26,631 nt of DNA from contig JBEBGV010000065.1 in NCBI GenBank assembly GCA_040081265.1, forward strand, positions 1 through 26,631, in the 5' to 3' direction. Within the stretch, counting starts at the first letter, position 1. Every line of letters starts with the position of its first letter. The position numbers and the translations under genes are program-made. Of the stretch, positions 7,519 to 16,539 are shown piece after piece. The stretch is from JBEBGV01 sp040081265. GTDB taxonomy: Bacteria; Acidobacteriota; Vicinamibacteria; Vicinamibacterales; UBA2999. The notes under the pieces are model-generated. The model saw nothing but the letters and a program-made list of their open reading frames with translations. It made no database searches and was not told where the DNA came from.

Positions 7519-7860
7519 ATGTTCACCGGCGCGCTTCCCACCATTGCCCTCCTGATTGCCTCCAATGTGTTCATGACCTTCGCGTGGTACGCACACCTGC
7601 GCAACCTCGCGGACAGGCCGTGGTACCTCGCGGCGCTCATCAGCTGGGGCATCGCGCTCTTCGAGTACCTGCTGCAGGTGCCGGCCAACCGTATCGGTTT
7701 CAGGACGCTGTCACTGGCGCAGCTGAAGATCATGCAGGAAGTCATCACGCTCGGGGTCTTTGTACCCTTCGCCGTGCTGTACATGCGGCAGCCGCTGAAC
7801 TGGAACTTCCTGTGGGCGGGATTGTGCCTGCTGGGCGCAGTCTATTTCATGTTTCGCTGA
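7519..7860 (+). CDS. DUF486 family small membrane protein
   Basis: 113 aa, four predicted helices, close to the usual family size. Characteristic segments: LLIASNVFMTFAWYAHLRNL, PWYLAALISWGIALFEYLLQVPANRIG, and LAQLKIMQEVITLGVFVPFAVLYMRQPLNWNFLWAG. DUF486 belongs to the drug/metabolite transporter superfamily and is distantly like the small multidrug resistance proteins. No substrate is known. The gene is followed after 22 bp by cystathionine beta-synthase on the same strand, so the two may be co-transcribed, though no functional link is evident. Confidence 0.9.
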   Translation: MFTGALPTIALLIASNVFMTFAWYAHLRNLADRPWYLAALISWGIALFEYLLQVPANRIGFRTLSLAQLKIMQEVITLGVFVPFAVLYMRQPLNWNFLWAGLCLLGAVYFMFR

Positions 7861-7882
7861 CGGACGTGGTACAGATCTGAAC

Positions 7883-9268
7883 GTGGCCAACGCACCGGGA
7901 CGCAAAATCTGCGACACCATCCTCGACACCATCGGACACACGCCGATGGTCCGTATCCACCGCCTCACGGAAGGGCTGATCGACGCCGAGGTTCTCGTCA
8001 AGCTCGAGACCTTTAACCCTGGCAACTCGATCAAGGACCGGATGGCGCTGAAGATGATCGAAGACGCTGAGCGCGAGGGCAAGCTCAAGCCGGGCGCGAC
8101 GATCATCGAGGGCACCTCGGGCAACACCGGTATGGGCCTGGCCATTGCAGCCGTGGTGAAGGGTTACCGCTGCATCTTCACAACCACCGACAAGCAGTCG
8201 AAAGAGAAAGTCGACGCACTCAAGGCCTTTGGTGCTGAGGTCATCGTCTGCCCGACCGACGTCGACCCGGAGGACCCGAGGTCCTACTACTCCGTCTCAT
8301 CGCGCCTCGAGAAGGAGATTCCGAACGCGTGGAAGGCCAACCAGTACGACAACCTGTCGAACCTGCAGGCGCACTACGAACAGACCGGCCCTGAGATCTG
8401 GGAGCAGACCGACGGTCGCGTGACGCACCTGGTGTCAGGTGTTGGCACCGGTGGGACGATCACAGGCGTCGGGCGCTTCCTTAAGGAACGCAATCCCGCC
8501 ATCAAGGTCTGGGGCATCGACACCTACGGCTCCGTGTTCAAGAAGTACAAGGAGACCGGCGTCTTCGACAAGAACGAGATCTACCCGTACATCACCGAGG
8601 GTATCGGCGAAGACTTCCTGCCGGCCAACGTCGACTTCAGCGTCATCGACGCTTTCGAGAAGGTCACCGACAAGGACGCCGCAGTGATGACCCGGCGCAT
8701 CACCCGTGAGGAGGGCATCTTCGCTGGCAACTCAGCGGGAGCCGCCATGGCTGGCCTGCTCCAGCTTCGGGAGCACTTCACCAAAGACGATGTCGTGGTC
8801 GTGATCTTCCACGACCACGGCACCCGCTACCTGGCGAAGATGTTCAACGACGAGTGGATGCGAGCGAAGGGCTTCCTCGAGGTGTCGGGCATGACCGCCC
8901 GCGACCTGGTGGCCCTCGGTGTGTCCGGCGAGTTGCACACCATCGAGTGCACGCGCCCGGTCGAGGACGCGGTGCGCATCATGAGCGACCACGATTTCTC
9001 GCAGATTTCCGTGACCAGCAGCGGGCGAGTGGTGGGTTCGCTCAATGAGAGTCACCTGTTCAGCGAGTTCATCCGCGATGCGGGCATCAAGCGCCAGCCG
9101 GTCCAGTCGATCATGCAGCCGGCGTTCCCTTTCGTGGACATTTCGACGCCGGTCGAGTTGCTGTCGACGATGATCACGCCAGAGAATCCGGCCGTGCTCG
9201 TGCGGGACTTCAAGACCGACAAGAACTTCATCATCACCCGTTCCGACGTCATCCGCGTGTTGTGTTAG
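7883..9268 (+). CDS. cbs: Cystathionine beta-synthase (PLP, two CBS domains)
   Basis: 461 aa, GTG start. The N-terminal fold-type II PLP domain has the Schiff-base lysine K51 in NPGNSIKDR, the substrate/phosphate loop EGTSGNTG (76-83), the Asn of KANQYDNLSN, and the PLP-phosphate loop SGVGTGGT (185-192). A C-terminal pair of CBS domains (about residues 335-461: VSGELHTIECTRPVEDAVRIMSDHDFSQISVT and QSIMQPAFPFVDISTPVELLSTMI) completes the bacterial CBS architecture. There is no N-terminal haem domain. It catalyses serine (or O-acetylserine) plus homocysteine to cystathionine in transsulfuration. No cystathionine lyase is adjacent. A cysteine synthase with CBS domains is the main alternative; length and domain order favour CBS. 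Confidence 0.88.
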   Translation: MANAPGRKICDTILDTIGHTPMVRIHRLTEGLIDAEVLVKLETFNPGNSIKDRMALKMIEDAEREGKLKPGATIIEGTSGNTGMGLAIAAVVKGYRCIFTTTDKQSKEKVDALKAFGAEVIVCPTDVDPEDPRSYYSVSSRLEKEIPNAWKANQYDNLSNLQAHYEQTGPEIWEQTDGRVTHLVSGVGTGGTITGVGRFLKERNPAIKVWGIDTYGSVFKKYKETGVFDKNEIYPYITEGIGEDFLPANVDFSVIDAFEKVTDKDAAVMTRRITREEGIFAGNSAGAAMAGLLQLREHFTKDDVVVVIFHDHGTRYLAKMFNDEWMRAKGFLEVSGMTARDLVALGVSGELHTIECTRPVEDAVRIMSDHDFSQISVTSSGRVVGSLNESHLFSEFIRDAGIKRQPVQSIMQPAFPFVDISTPVELLSTMITPENPAVLVRDFKTDKNFIITRSDVIRVLC

Positions 9269-9302
9269 CCATGGTCTCTGCAGTCCGAGGGCGGCGCGAC
9301 GG

Positions 9303-10325
9303 ATGAAGAAGATCGGCTTCCTGTCGTTCGGGCACTGGACACCGTCGCCTCAGTCGCAGGTGCGCACAGCGGGCGACTCGCTGCTGCAGTCGATCGAGCT
9401 GGCAGTGGCTGCGGAAGAACTCGGCGCAGACGGCGCGTTTTTCCGCGTGCATCACTTCGCCCGCCAGCTCGGCTCGCCATTCCCCCTGCTGGCGGCCATT
9501 GGCGCACGCACCCGTCGGATCGAGATCGGCACCGCGGTCATCGACATGCGCTACGAGAACCCGCTGTACATGGCGGAGGACGCCGGGGCCGCGGACATCA
9601 TCGCCGGCGGCCGGCTCCAGCTCGGGATCAGTCGCGGCTCACCGGAACAGGTGATCGAGGGGTGGCGTCATTTCGGCTTTGCGCCAGCAAATGGCGAAAC
9701 GGACGCCGACATGGCGCGTCGCCACGCCGAGAGACTGCTCGAGGTGCTCACGGGCGAGGGTTTTGCCCAACCCAACCCGCGTCCGATGTTCCCCAATCCC
9801 CCGGGGCTGCTGCGGGTGGAACCGTTTGCCGAGGGTCTGCGCGATCGCATCTGGTGGGGATCGAGTTCGATTGCCACGGCGCAGTGGGCGGCGACGCTGG
9901 GGATGCACCTGCAGAGTTCCACGCTCAAGACCGACGAGAGCGGCGAGCCGCTGCACATCCAGCAGCGCAAGCAGATCGACGCCTACCGCGAGGCCTGGCG
10001 GGCGGCCGGGCACCAGCGTGAGCCGCGGGTGTCGGTGAGTCGCAGCATCTTCGCGCTGGTTGACGACCGCGATCGGGCCTATTTCGGCCGCGACGGCCGC
10101 AGTCAGGATCAGGTTGGCTACATCGATTCCAGTACCCGTGCCATCTTCGGCCGCTCCTATGCGGCCGAGCCGGACGTGCTGGCGAAGCAACTTGCCGCGG
10201 ATGAAGCCATCGCCGCCGCGGATACCCTGCTCCTGACCGTGCCCAACCAGCTTGGCGTGGACTACAACGCGCACGTCATCGACAGCATTCTCAGGTTCGT
10301 CGCCCCCGCTCTCGGCTGGCGCTGA
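9303..10325 (+). CDS. Luciferase-like (LLM class) flavin-dependent oxidoreductase
   Basis: 340 aa. TIM-barrel bacterial-luciferase family features: KKIGFLSFGHW with TPSPQSQVRT at strand 1, LAVAAEELGADGAFFRVHHFARQLGSPFPLLAAIGARTRRIEIGTAVIDMRYENPLYMAEDAGAAD (cut here by class motifs RIEIGTAV and NPLYMAED), and GRLQLGISRGSPEQ in the flavin-binding half. Cofactor FMN or F420 and the substrate cannot be assigned from sequence. The start is only weakly supported by GAGGGCGG about 10 bp upstream. It lies 34 bp after cbs on the same strand. Confidence 0.85.
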   Translation: MKKIGFLSFGHWTPSPQSQVRTAGDSLLQSIELAVAAEELGADGAFFRVHHFARQLGSPFPLLAAIGARTRRIEIGTAVIDMRYENPLYMAEDAGAADIIAGGRLQLGISRGSPEQVIEGWRHFGFAPANGETDADMARRHAERLLEVLTGEGFAQPNPRPMFPNPPGLLRVEPFAEGLRDRIWWGSSSIATAQWAATLGMHLQSSTLKTDESGEPLHIQQRKQIDAYREAWRAAGHQREPRVSVSRSIFALVDDRDRAYFGRDGRSQDQVGYIDSSTRAIFGRSYAAEPDVLAKQLAADEAIAAADTLLLTVPNQLGVDYNAHVIDSILRFVAPALGWR

Positions 10326-10372
10326 GAGGATTCGGGGCGTTCATTTCGTGTCCGCCCGAGCTGGTCTCGGCG

Positions 10373-10397
10373 TATAGTTCGGGCTACCGAAGGGAGA
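10373..10397 (+). promoter_or_regulatory. -10 box TATAGT and Shine-Dalgarno of the dihaem cytochrome gene
   Basis: TATAGT at 10373-10378, then GAAGGGAGAG (10389-10398) ending 4 bp before the ATG at 10403. No convincing -35. In contrast to the leaderless group, this is a normal led start. Confidence 0.45.
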
Positions 10398-10402
10398 GAA
10401 CT

Positions 10403-11482
10403 ATGCGTCGATTCTCGCTGCTAGCGATTCTGGGTCTGGTTCCATTGGCGTCGGCCGTGCTGCTGGCACAACAGGGCGCCGCGCCGGCGGGTGCGCCTGC
10501 GGTCAGCCTGCCGCCGCCGGGGCTGTCGTGGGCCTACGGGATTGCCCCTGATGCGCCTCTCCCGGGAGCGGCGCGAGCCGGTGGTGCCGGCGGAGGAGCG
10601 CGCGCTGGCGGCGCCCCCGCCCCTGCGCCCGATCCCACTCCGTTGTCCGTGCCGGGTAGCACGCTGACCTTTACGAGAGCCCAGATTCCTGGCGGCAATG
10701 GCGCCGGGCCGGCCGACTGGTTCCCCGGTGATCACCCGACCATGCCAGATGTGGTCGCGCGTGGTCGTGGAACCGACGTGCGGGCCTGCAGCCTCTGCCA
10801 CTATCCCAACGGCAAGGGTCGCCCGGAGAACGCTGGCGTCGCCGGCCTGCCGGTGTCGTACTTCATCCAGACCCTGCACGACTTCCGCAACGATCTGCGC
10901 AAGAGCGGTGAGCCACGCAAGGGCAACACGAACGTCATGGCGACCATCGCCAAGGGCATGACGGAGGAAGAGATCCGCCAGTCGGCCGAGTACTTCGCGT
11001 CGATGAAGTGGACGCCGTGGATCAAGGTCGTTGAAACGCAGACGGTGGCCAAGACGCGCGTCGCCGGCGGCATGTATCTGCGCCTCGAAGGCAACGAAAC
11101 CGAACCGATCGGCATGCGCATCATCGAGACGCCTGAGTTCACCGAGCGCACCGAGGTGCTGCGCGACCCGCGCGCATCGTTCATCGCGTTTGTGCCGACC
11201 GGCAGCGTGAAGAAGGGTGAGACGCTCGTGACAACCGGTGGCAATGGCAGGACCGTCGCGTGCGGCAGCTGCCACGGAGCGGATCTGCAAGGGATGGGAC
11301 CCGTGCCCGGACTGGCCGGACGCTCGCCGAGCTACATCGCCCGCCAGATGTATGACATCAAGTCAGGCGCGCGGAAGGGTGAGTGGGCGGCGCTGATGAA
11401 GCCGGTTGTCGACAAGCTGACCGACGAAGACTACGTCAGCATCTCGGCCTACATCGCCTCGCGCCCGGCCGCGACGAGGTAG
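10403..11482 (+). CDS. Exported dihaem cytochrome c
   Basis: 359 aa. Signal peptide MRRFSLLAILGLVPLASAVLLAQ, then an Ala/Gly/Pro-rich linker (about 25-80). There are two covalent haem sites: CSLCH (C129, C132, H133) and CGSCH (C287, C290, H291). The second haem module has the class I layout with HGADLQGMGPVPGLAGRSPSYIARQMYDIKSGARKG (motif HGADLQG at 291-297) and downstream Met candidates for the sixth ligand. The middle domain (about 205-275) has no haem. It is likely a periplasmic electron carrier or the cytochrome subunit of a dehydrogenase. The partner is not visible; the transhydrogenase downstream is convergent and not in the same unit. Confidence 0.88.
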   Translation: MRRFSLLAILGLVPLASAVLLAQQGAAPAGAPAVSLPPPGLSWAYGIAPDAPLPGAARAGGAGGGARAGGAPAPAPDPTPLSVPGSTLTFTRAQIPGGNGAGPADWFPGDHPTMPDVVARGRGTDVRACSLCHYPNGKGRPENAGVAGLPVSYFIQTLHDFRNDLRKSGEPRKGNTNVMATIAKGMTEEEIRQSAEYFASMKWTPWIKVVETQTVAKTRVAGGMYLRLEGNETEPIGMRIIETPEFTERTEVLRDPRASFIAFVPTGSVKKGETLVTTGGNGRTVACGSCHGADLQGMGPVPGLAGRSPSYIARQMYDIKSGARKGEWAALMKPVVDKLTDEDYVSISAYIASRPAATR

Positions 11483-11646
11483 GAAGTTCGAAGTAGGAAG
11501 TGGGAAGTAGAAGTAGAAAGTGAGAAGTGGGGAAGTAAGTAAGGAAGTAGGCCGCGAAGTAGCAGTGTCGTACTTCGAACCTACTTCCTCACTTCTTACT
11601 TCCGAACTTCCACTTCCTTACTTCTCACTTCGCACTTCCCACTTCC
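11483..11646. repeat. Heptanucleotide repeat array C (GAAGTRG), head-to-head, between convergent genes
   Basis: Fills the whole gap between the cytochrome stop (TAG, 11480-11482) and the pntB stop. The first half carries GAAGTNG units on the plus strand (GAAGTTC, GAAGTAG, GAAGTGG, GAAGTAG...). The second half carries the complement ACTTCC units. At the centre are nested stems AGGAAGTAGG/CCTACTTCCT (11542-11551 with 11580-11589) and CGAAGTA/TACTTCG (11555-11561 with 11571-11577). The whole could act as a bidirectional terminator or cruciform. No T run was seen. Confidence 0.85.
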
Positions 11647-13047
11647 TCATTCAATCGCCTTGACGATGTCTTCGACGACCTTCTTGGCGTCGCCGAACAC
11701 CATCATCGTCCGGTCCATGTAGAAGAGCGGGTTGTCGACGCCGGCGTAGCCAGCGGCCATCGAGCGCTTGTTGACGATGACCGTGCGCGCCTTGTGCGCT
11801 TCGAGAATCGGCATGCCGTAGATGGCGCTGCCCTTCACTTCGGCCAGCGGGTTCACCACGTCGTTGGCGCCGAGCACGAACGCCACGTCGCAGGTGCCGA
11901 AGTCGCTGTTGATGTCTTCCATCTCGAAGACCTGGTCGTAGGGCACTTCGGCCTCGGCAAGCAGAACGTTCATGTGGCCGGGCATGCGTCCCGCCACCGG
12001 GTGAATCGCGTAGCGGACGCGGACGCCCTTGGCCGTGAGCTTGTGAGCCAGTTCCTTCGTGGCGTGCTGGGCACGTCCGACGGCCAGGCCGTAACCCGGC
12101 ACGATGATGACGTCTTCGGCGTTCCCCAGCAGGAACGCGACGTCGTCGGGCGAACCCGAGCGCACCGCTTTCTGCTCACCGCCGGTCACGGTCGCGCCTT
12201 CGGTCGCTCCGAATCCGCCGAGAATCACGCTGAAGAACGAGCGGTTCATCGCCTTGCACATGATGTACGAGAGGATGGCGCCCGATGAGCCGACCAGTGA
12301 CCCGGCGACGATGAGCAACGAGTTGTTCAGCGAGAAGCCGATGCCCGCGGCCGCCCATCCCGAGTAGCTGTTGAGCATCGAGATGACGACCGGCATGTCC
12401 GCGCCGCCGATCGGGATGATGATGAGCAGCCCGAGCAGGAAGGCGATGGCCGTCATGGCGATGAACGGGGGCCACTGCGCTTCCGGTGCGGCGCCGAAGA
12501 ACACCACGCCGAAGCCGACCATGGCGAGGGCGAGTACCAGGTTCACGATGTGCTGGCCCTTGAAGACCACCGGGGCGCTCGAGAACAGCCGGCTGTACTT
12601 GCCGAGTCCCGCGAGCTTGCCAAAGGCAATCACCGAGCCCGAGAACGTGATGGCGCCGACGAAGGTGCCGACGAAGAGCTCGACGCGGTTGCCGGCGGGA
12701 ATCGGGAACTCCACGTTGAACGCCTGCGGGTTGTTCACGACAGCGATGGCGATGAGCACCGCAGCCATGCCGACCAGCGAGTGCATGGCGGCCACCAGTT
12801 CGGGCATCTGCGTCATCTCGACGCGCTTGGCGACGATATAGCCGATGATGCCGCCGATGGCGAGCGCCCCCATCGCCAGATCCACGCGTCGGGTGACGGC
12901 GAACGTCGTCAGGACGGCAATCGCCATCCCGATCATGCCGAAGAGGTTGCCGCGCCGTGCTGTGAGCGGATGCGACAGTCCCTTGAGCGACAGGATGAAG
13001 AGGACGCTCGCGACGAGGTAGCTGAGGGCGACTTGGTTTGCAGTCAT
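11647..13047 (-). CDS. pntB: NAD(P) transhydrogenase, beta subunit
   Basis: 466 aa. The N-terminal two thirds is the membrane domain dII (many helices; QMPELVAAMHSLVGMAAVLIAIA is typical). The C-terminal dIII binds NADP(H): EDVIIVPGYGLAVGRAQH, YAIHPVAGRMPGHMNVLLAEA, and FVLGANDVVNP are diagnostic. Together with pntAA and pntAB it forms the inner-membrane enzyme that couples proton re-entry to hydride transfer from NADH to NADP+, supplying NADPH. The start lies 4 bp after the pntAB stop, so the three genes form one operon. It is convergent with the cytochrome gene across array C. Confidence 0.95.
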   Translation of the reverse strand: MTANQVALSYLVASVLFILSLKGLSHPLTARRGNLFGMIGMAIAVLTTFAVTRRVDLAMGALAIGGIIGYIVAKRVEMTQMPELVAAMHSLVGMAAVLIAIAVVNNPQAFNVEFPIPAGNRVELFVGTFVGAITFSGSVIAFGKLAGLGKYSRLFSSAPVVFKGQHIVNLVLALAMVGFGVVFFGAAPEAQWPPFIAMTAIAFLLGLLIIIPIGGADMPVVISMLNSYSGWAAAGIGFSLNNSLLIVAGSLVGSSGAILSYIMCKAMNRSFFSVILGGFGATEGATVTGGEQKAVRSGSPDDVAFLLGNAEDVIIVPGYGLAVGRAQHATKELAHKLTAKGVRVRYAIHPVAGRMPGHMNVLLAEAEVPYDQVFEMEDINSDFGTCDVAFVLGANDVVNPLAEVKGSAIYGMPILEAHKARTVIVNKRSMAAGYAGVDNPLFYMDRTMMVFGDAKKVVEDIVKAIE

Positions 13048-13051
13048 CGTC

Positions 13052-13365
13052 CTACTTGTGCCCCGTCGATTTGGAGCTGTCTTTCTTCTTGAACATCTCC
13101 AGCATGCGTTGGCTGACGAGGAAGCCGCCGAAGGTATTGATGGCGACCAACCCCACCGCCACGGCGCCGAGGATTGAGCCGAAGTCGAGGGTGCCCGGAC
13201 CTGCAGCGAGGATGGCGCCGACGACGATCACGGAGCTGATCGCGTTGGTGACGCTCATGAGCGGCGTGTGGAGCGCTGGCGTCACCGTCCAGACCACGTG
13301 GTAGCCGACGAAGACCGCCAGCACGAAGACGGTGAGATTGATGACTGTGTGATCGATCGTCCCGG

Positions 13366-13369
<4 letters not shown>
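13052..13369 (-). CDS. pntAB: NAD(P) transhydrogenase, alpha-2 subunit
   Basis: 105 aa, about three membrane helices: INLTVFVLAVFVGYHVVWTV, ISSVIVVGAILAAG, and ILGAVAVGLVAINTFGGFLVSQRMLEMFKKK. It carries the family signature HTPLMSVTNAISS. This is the membrane part of PntA, encoded separately as in Rhodospirillum rubrum and unlike the fused PntA of E. coli. Its ATG overlaps the pntAA stop by 4 bp. The short Lys/Ser-rich tail is cytoplasmic by the usual topology. Confidence 0.93.
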
Positions 13370-14520
<1,151 letters not shown>

Positions 14521-14584
14521 GCAGTAAACCTTTCGATTGGGAACGCGCGTCCGTCGTGATTCGTCGGCGGATACGCGGGATGTG

Positions 14585-14637
14585 TTGCGCGGGTGGAGAC
14601 GCACCTGCGGGCGCATCTCCGCAGGGCAATCGCGCAA
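14585..14637 (-). promoter_or_regulatory. Alternative hairpins in the pntAA leader
   Basis: In the mRNA sense there are two mutually exclusive stems: GGAGATGC with GCGTCTCC (plus-strand 14613-14620 and 14595-14602; 8 bp including one G-U) and CCTGCGG with CCGCAGG (14619-14625 and 14604-14610; 7 bp). Both are enclosed by TTGCGCG/CGCGCAA (14631-14637 with 14585-14591). The shared bases 14619-14620 make the inner stems exclusive. They lie 75-100 nt upstream of the start codon. A poor candidate promoter, TTGCCA (14673-14678) and TAGACT (14652-14657) with a 15-bp spacer, lies upstream. I could not match a known riboswitch core. Confidence 0.35.
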
Positions 14638-14682
14638 AATCCCAACTGCGAAGTCTACTCGATCAGACGGGCTGGCAAAAGG

Positions 14683-15534
14683 TTAGCGGCCGCCAAAAGT
14701 GTCACACGCATCGACTCGGCCCGACTCGAGCCCGCGACGGAACCAGCGGACGCGGTCTTCCGACGACCCGTGCGTGAACGACTCGGGGACGACGCGACCC
14801 TGTGACTGTCGCTGCAGCGTGTCATCACCAATGGCCGCAGCTGCCGTGAGACCTTCGTCGACGTCACCGGCCTCGAGCAGTCCGCTGCGGGCCGCGTAGG
14901 CTCCCCAGACGCCGGCGTAGCAGTCGGCCTGCAGTTCCTGGCGCACCGACAGCGCGTTCGCCTCAGTTTCCGAGCTGCGCTGACGCTGCGCCGTGACGCG
15001 CTGGGAGAGGCCGAGCAGTGTCTGCACGTGGTGGCCCACTTCGTGTGCAACGACATAGGCCTGCGCAAAATCTCCCGGCGCCCCGAAGCGCGAATCGAGT
15101 TCGCGGAAGAAGGAGAGGTCCAGGTAGACCTTCTGGTCTGCAGGGCAGTAGAACGGGCCCATCGCCGCCTGGCCGAGGCCGCATTCCGACTGTGTCGCAT
15201 CCGAGAACAGCACGAGCGTCGGTGGCACGTACGCCTGGCCGCTCTGCTGAAACACCTGCTGCCACGTGGTTTCGGTGTCGCCCAGGACGACCGCGATGAA
15301 GCGGGACTGCGGGTCATCAGCCGGCGGCGCGCCGCCGGTTTCTTCGACAGGGGCGGTGGCCCCGCCACCGAGCGTACCGAGCAGTTCCAGCGGGTTGGTG
15401 CCGGTGAGCGCAGAGATCAGCAGGATGACGACGATGCCGCCGATGCCGCCACCAATGGGCAGCCCGACACCGCCCATCCGCCGCCCGCGTCGGTCCTCGA
15501 TGTTGTCACTGCCCTGACGGTCCTGCCACTTCAT
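14683..15534 (-). CDS. ypfJ: YpfJ-type neutral zinc metallopeptidase
   Basis: 283 aa. N-terminal MKWQDRQGSDNIEDRRG then a Gly-rich stretch and one membrane helix (about 28-45), as in the KPN_02809/YpfJ family (PF04228). The zinc site is HEVGHH (H164, E165, H168), with E200/D204 in VRQELQADCYAG as candidate third ligand. Conserved Cys pairs (C118/C130 and C205/C278) may form disulfides in the external domain. The tail SSEDRVRWFRRGLESG is family-typical. Start supported by GAGGAG about 8 bp upstream. Membrane-anchored; substrate unknown. It could be co-transcribed with the pnt operon 162 bp downstream, but no link is known. Confidence 0.92.
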   Translation of the reverse strand: MKWQDRQGSDNIEDRRGRRMGGVGLPIGGGIGGIVVILLISALTGTNPLELLGTLGGGATAPVEETGGAPPADDPQSRFIAVVLGDTETTWQQVFQQSGQAYVPPTLVLFSDATQSECGLGQAAMGPFYCPADQKVYLDLSFFRELDSRFGAPGDFAQAYVVAHEVGHHVQTLLGLSQRVTAQRQRSSETEANALSVRQELQADCYAGVWGAYAARSGLLEAGDVDEGLTAAAAIGDDTLQRQSQGRVVPESFTHGSSEDRVRWFRRGLESGRVDACDTFGGR

Positions 15535-15554
15535 CGGCTGGCTCCTCTAGTTGG

Positions 15555-15619
15555 TAGTGAGTGGTGAGTGGTGAGTGGTGGGTAGAACCCTTACTCACTA
15601 CCCACTACCCACTACCCAC
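15555..15619. repeat. Heptanucleotide repeat array D (TRGTGAG / TACCCAC) in a divergent intergenic region
   Basis: Four units TAGTGAG, TGGTGAG, TGGTGAG, TGGTGGG (15555-15582), a 9-bp centre, then TACTCAC and three TACCCAC units (15592-15619) as the inverted half. Perfect 10-bp arms GGTAGTGAGT (15553-15562) and ACTCACTACC (15593-15602). Here the array sits between divergent genes, so it cannot be serving as a terminator for either one. Confidence 0.85.
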
Positions 15620-15623
15620 CAGT

Positions 15624-15629
15624 TATCAT
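15624..15629 (+). promoter_or_regulatory. -10 box TATCAT for a leaderless SDR gene
   Basis: TATCAT with 6 nt (CCTCCC on its 3' side, no Shine-Dalgarno) before the ATG at 15636. It begins 4 bp after array D. Confidence 0.5.
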
Positions 15630-15635
15630 CCTCCC

Positions 15636-16412
15636 ATGGATCTCGGGCTCAGGAACAAGGTTGCTATCGTCACGGGTTCGAGTCGCGGGCTGGGGTTGGC
15701 CAGCGCGACGGTGCTGGCGGCTGAAGGGTGCAAGGTGACGATCTGCGGCCGGACGCGCGAGACGTTGGCCACGGCGCGCGAGGCCGTGGCCCGAGCAGGT
15801 GGCTCGGCCGACAGTGTCCTGACCGTGCAGGCCGACCTCAGTCAGGCCGCGGGTGTGGACGAGGTCGTCGCCGGAACAATCGCCGCGTTTGGCGGCGTGG
15901 ACATCCTGGTCAACAACGTCGGCGCTGCGGGAGGCGCCGGGATTGTGGAGACCACCGACGCGCAGTGGCAGGACGCCCTCGATCAGACGCTCTTTCCGGC
16001 GATCCGTGCGTCACGCGCCGTCGTGCCCCACATGAAGGCGCGCGGCGGGGGCGCGATCATCGTCATCGCCTCGATCTTCGGGCGAGAGGCCGGCGGGCGC
16101 ATGACCTACAACGCCGTGAAAGCCGCCGAGATCAGCTTCGCCAAGTCGCTGGCCCAGCAGTTGGCCCCGGCCGGCATCCGGGTCAACAGCGTGTCGCCAG
16201 GGTCTATCCTTTTCGAGGGTGGCTCGTGGTGGAAACGTCAGCAGGCCGATCCCGAAGGGATCGCCGACTTCGTACGACGCGAGTTGCCCTTCGGACGCTT
16301 TGGTCGAGCGGAAGAGGTTGGCGACGTAGTGGCCTTCCTCGCATCGCCTCGAGCCAGCTGGATCTCCGGCACGTCGATCGTCGTCGACGGAGGGCAGAGC
16401 AGGAGCTTCTGA
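15636..16412 (+). CDS. Short-chain dehydrogenase/reductase
   Basis: 258 aa classical SDR. The ATG at 15636 is chosen because MDLGLRNKVAIVTGSSRGLG is the canonical N-terminus; the open frame upstream to 15561 is only repeat array. Cofactor loop TGSSRGLG (13-20), NNVG (93-96), catalytic S146, Y158 and K162 (YNAVK), and the C-terminal SGTSIVVDGGQSRSF. R40 of GRTRE after strand 2 suggests NADP(H) preference. It resembles 3-oxoacyl-ACP reductase-like SDRs, but substrate cannot be set. It is convergent with the following cytochrome gene. Confidence 0.92.
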   Translation: MDLGLRNKVAIVTGSSRGLGLASATVLAAEGCKVTICGRTRETLATAREAVARAGGSADSVLTVQADLSQAAGVDEVVAGTIAAFGGVDILVNNVGAAGGAGIVETTDAQWQDALDQTLFPAIRASRAVVPHMKARGGGAIIVIASIFGREAGGRMTYNAVKAAEISFAKSLAQQLAPAGIRVNSVSPGSILFEGGSWWKRQQADPEGIADFVRRELPFGRFGRAEEVGDVVAFLASPRASWISGTSIVVDGGQSRSF

Positions 16413-16539
16413 AGTGCGAAGTGCGAAGTGTGAAGTTGAAGGCAAGAAGTGGGAAGTGCGGAAGTAAGTTCGAACTTACTTCGTGTACTTCCGACTTCCC
16501 ACTACACTTCGCACTTCCGACTTCGCACTTCTAACTTCC
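16411..16539. repeat. Heptanucleotide repeat array E (GAAGTGC), head-to-head, between convergent genes
   Basis: The first unit begins inside the SDR stop codon: GAAGTGC (16411), GAAGTGC (16418), GAAGTGT (16425), GAAGTTG (16432), then degenerate units. The second half consists of ACTTC-type complement units running to the TAG of the cytochrome gene on the other strand. At the centre is a perfect 22-bp palindrome with no loop: GAAGTAAGTTC (16461-16471) and its complement (16472-16482). Same arrangement as array C between another convergent pair. Confidence 0.88.

Noticed and set aside
11483..11646. CRISPR array
   Set aside because: The unit is 7 bp with no unique spacers and both orientations present; no cas gene is near.
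14521..14682. NAD+-I (nadA motif) riboswitch upstream of pntAA
   Set aside because: That class is known from Acidobacteriota, but I could not find its conserved core in this leader.
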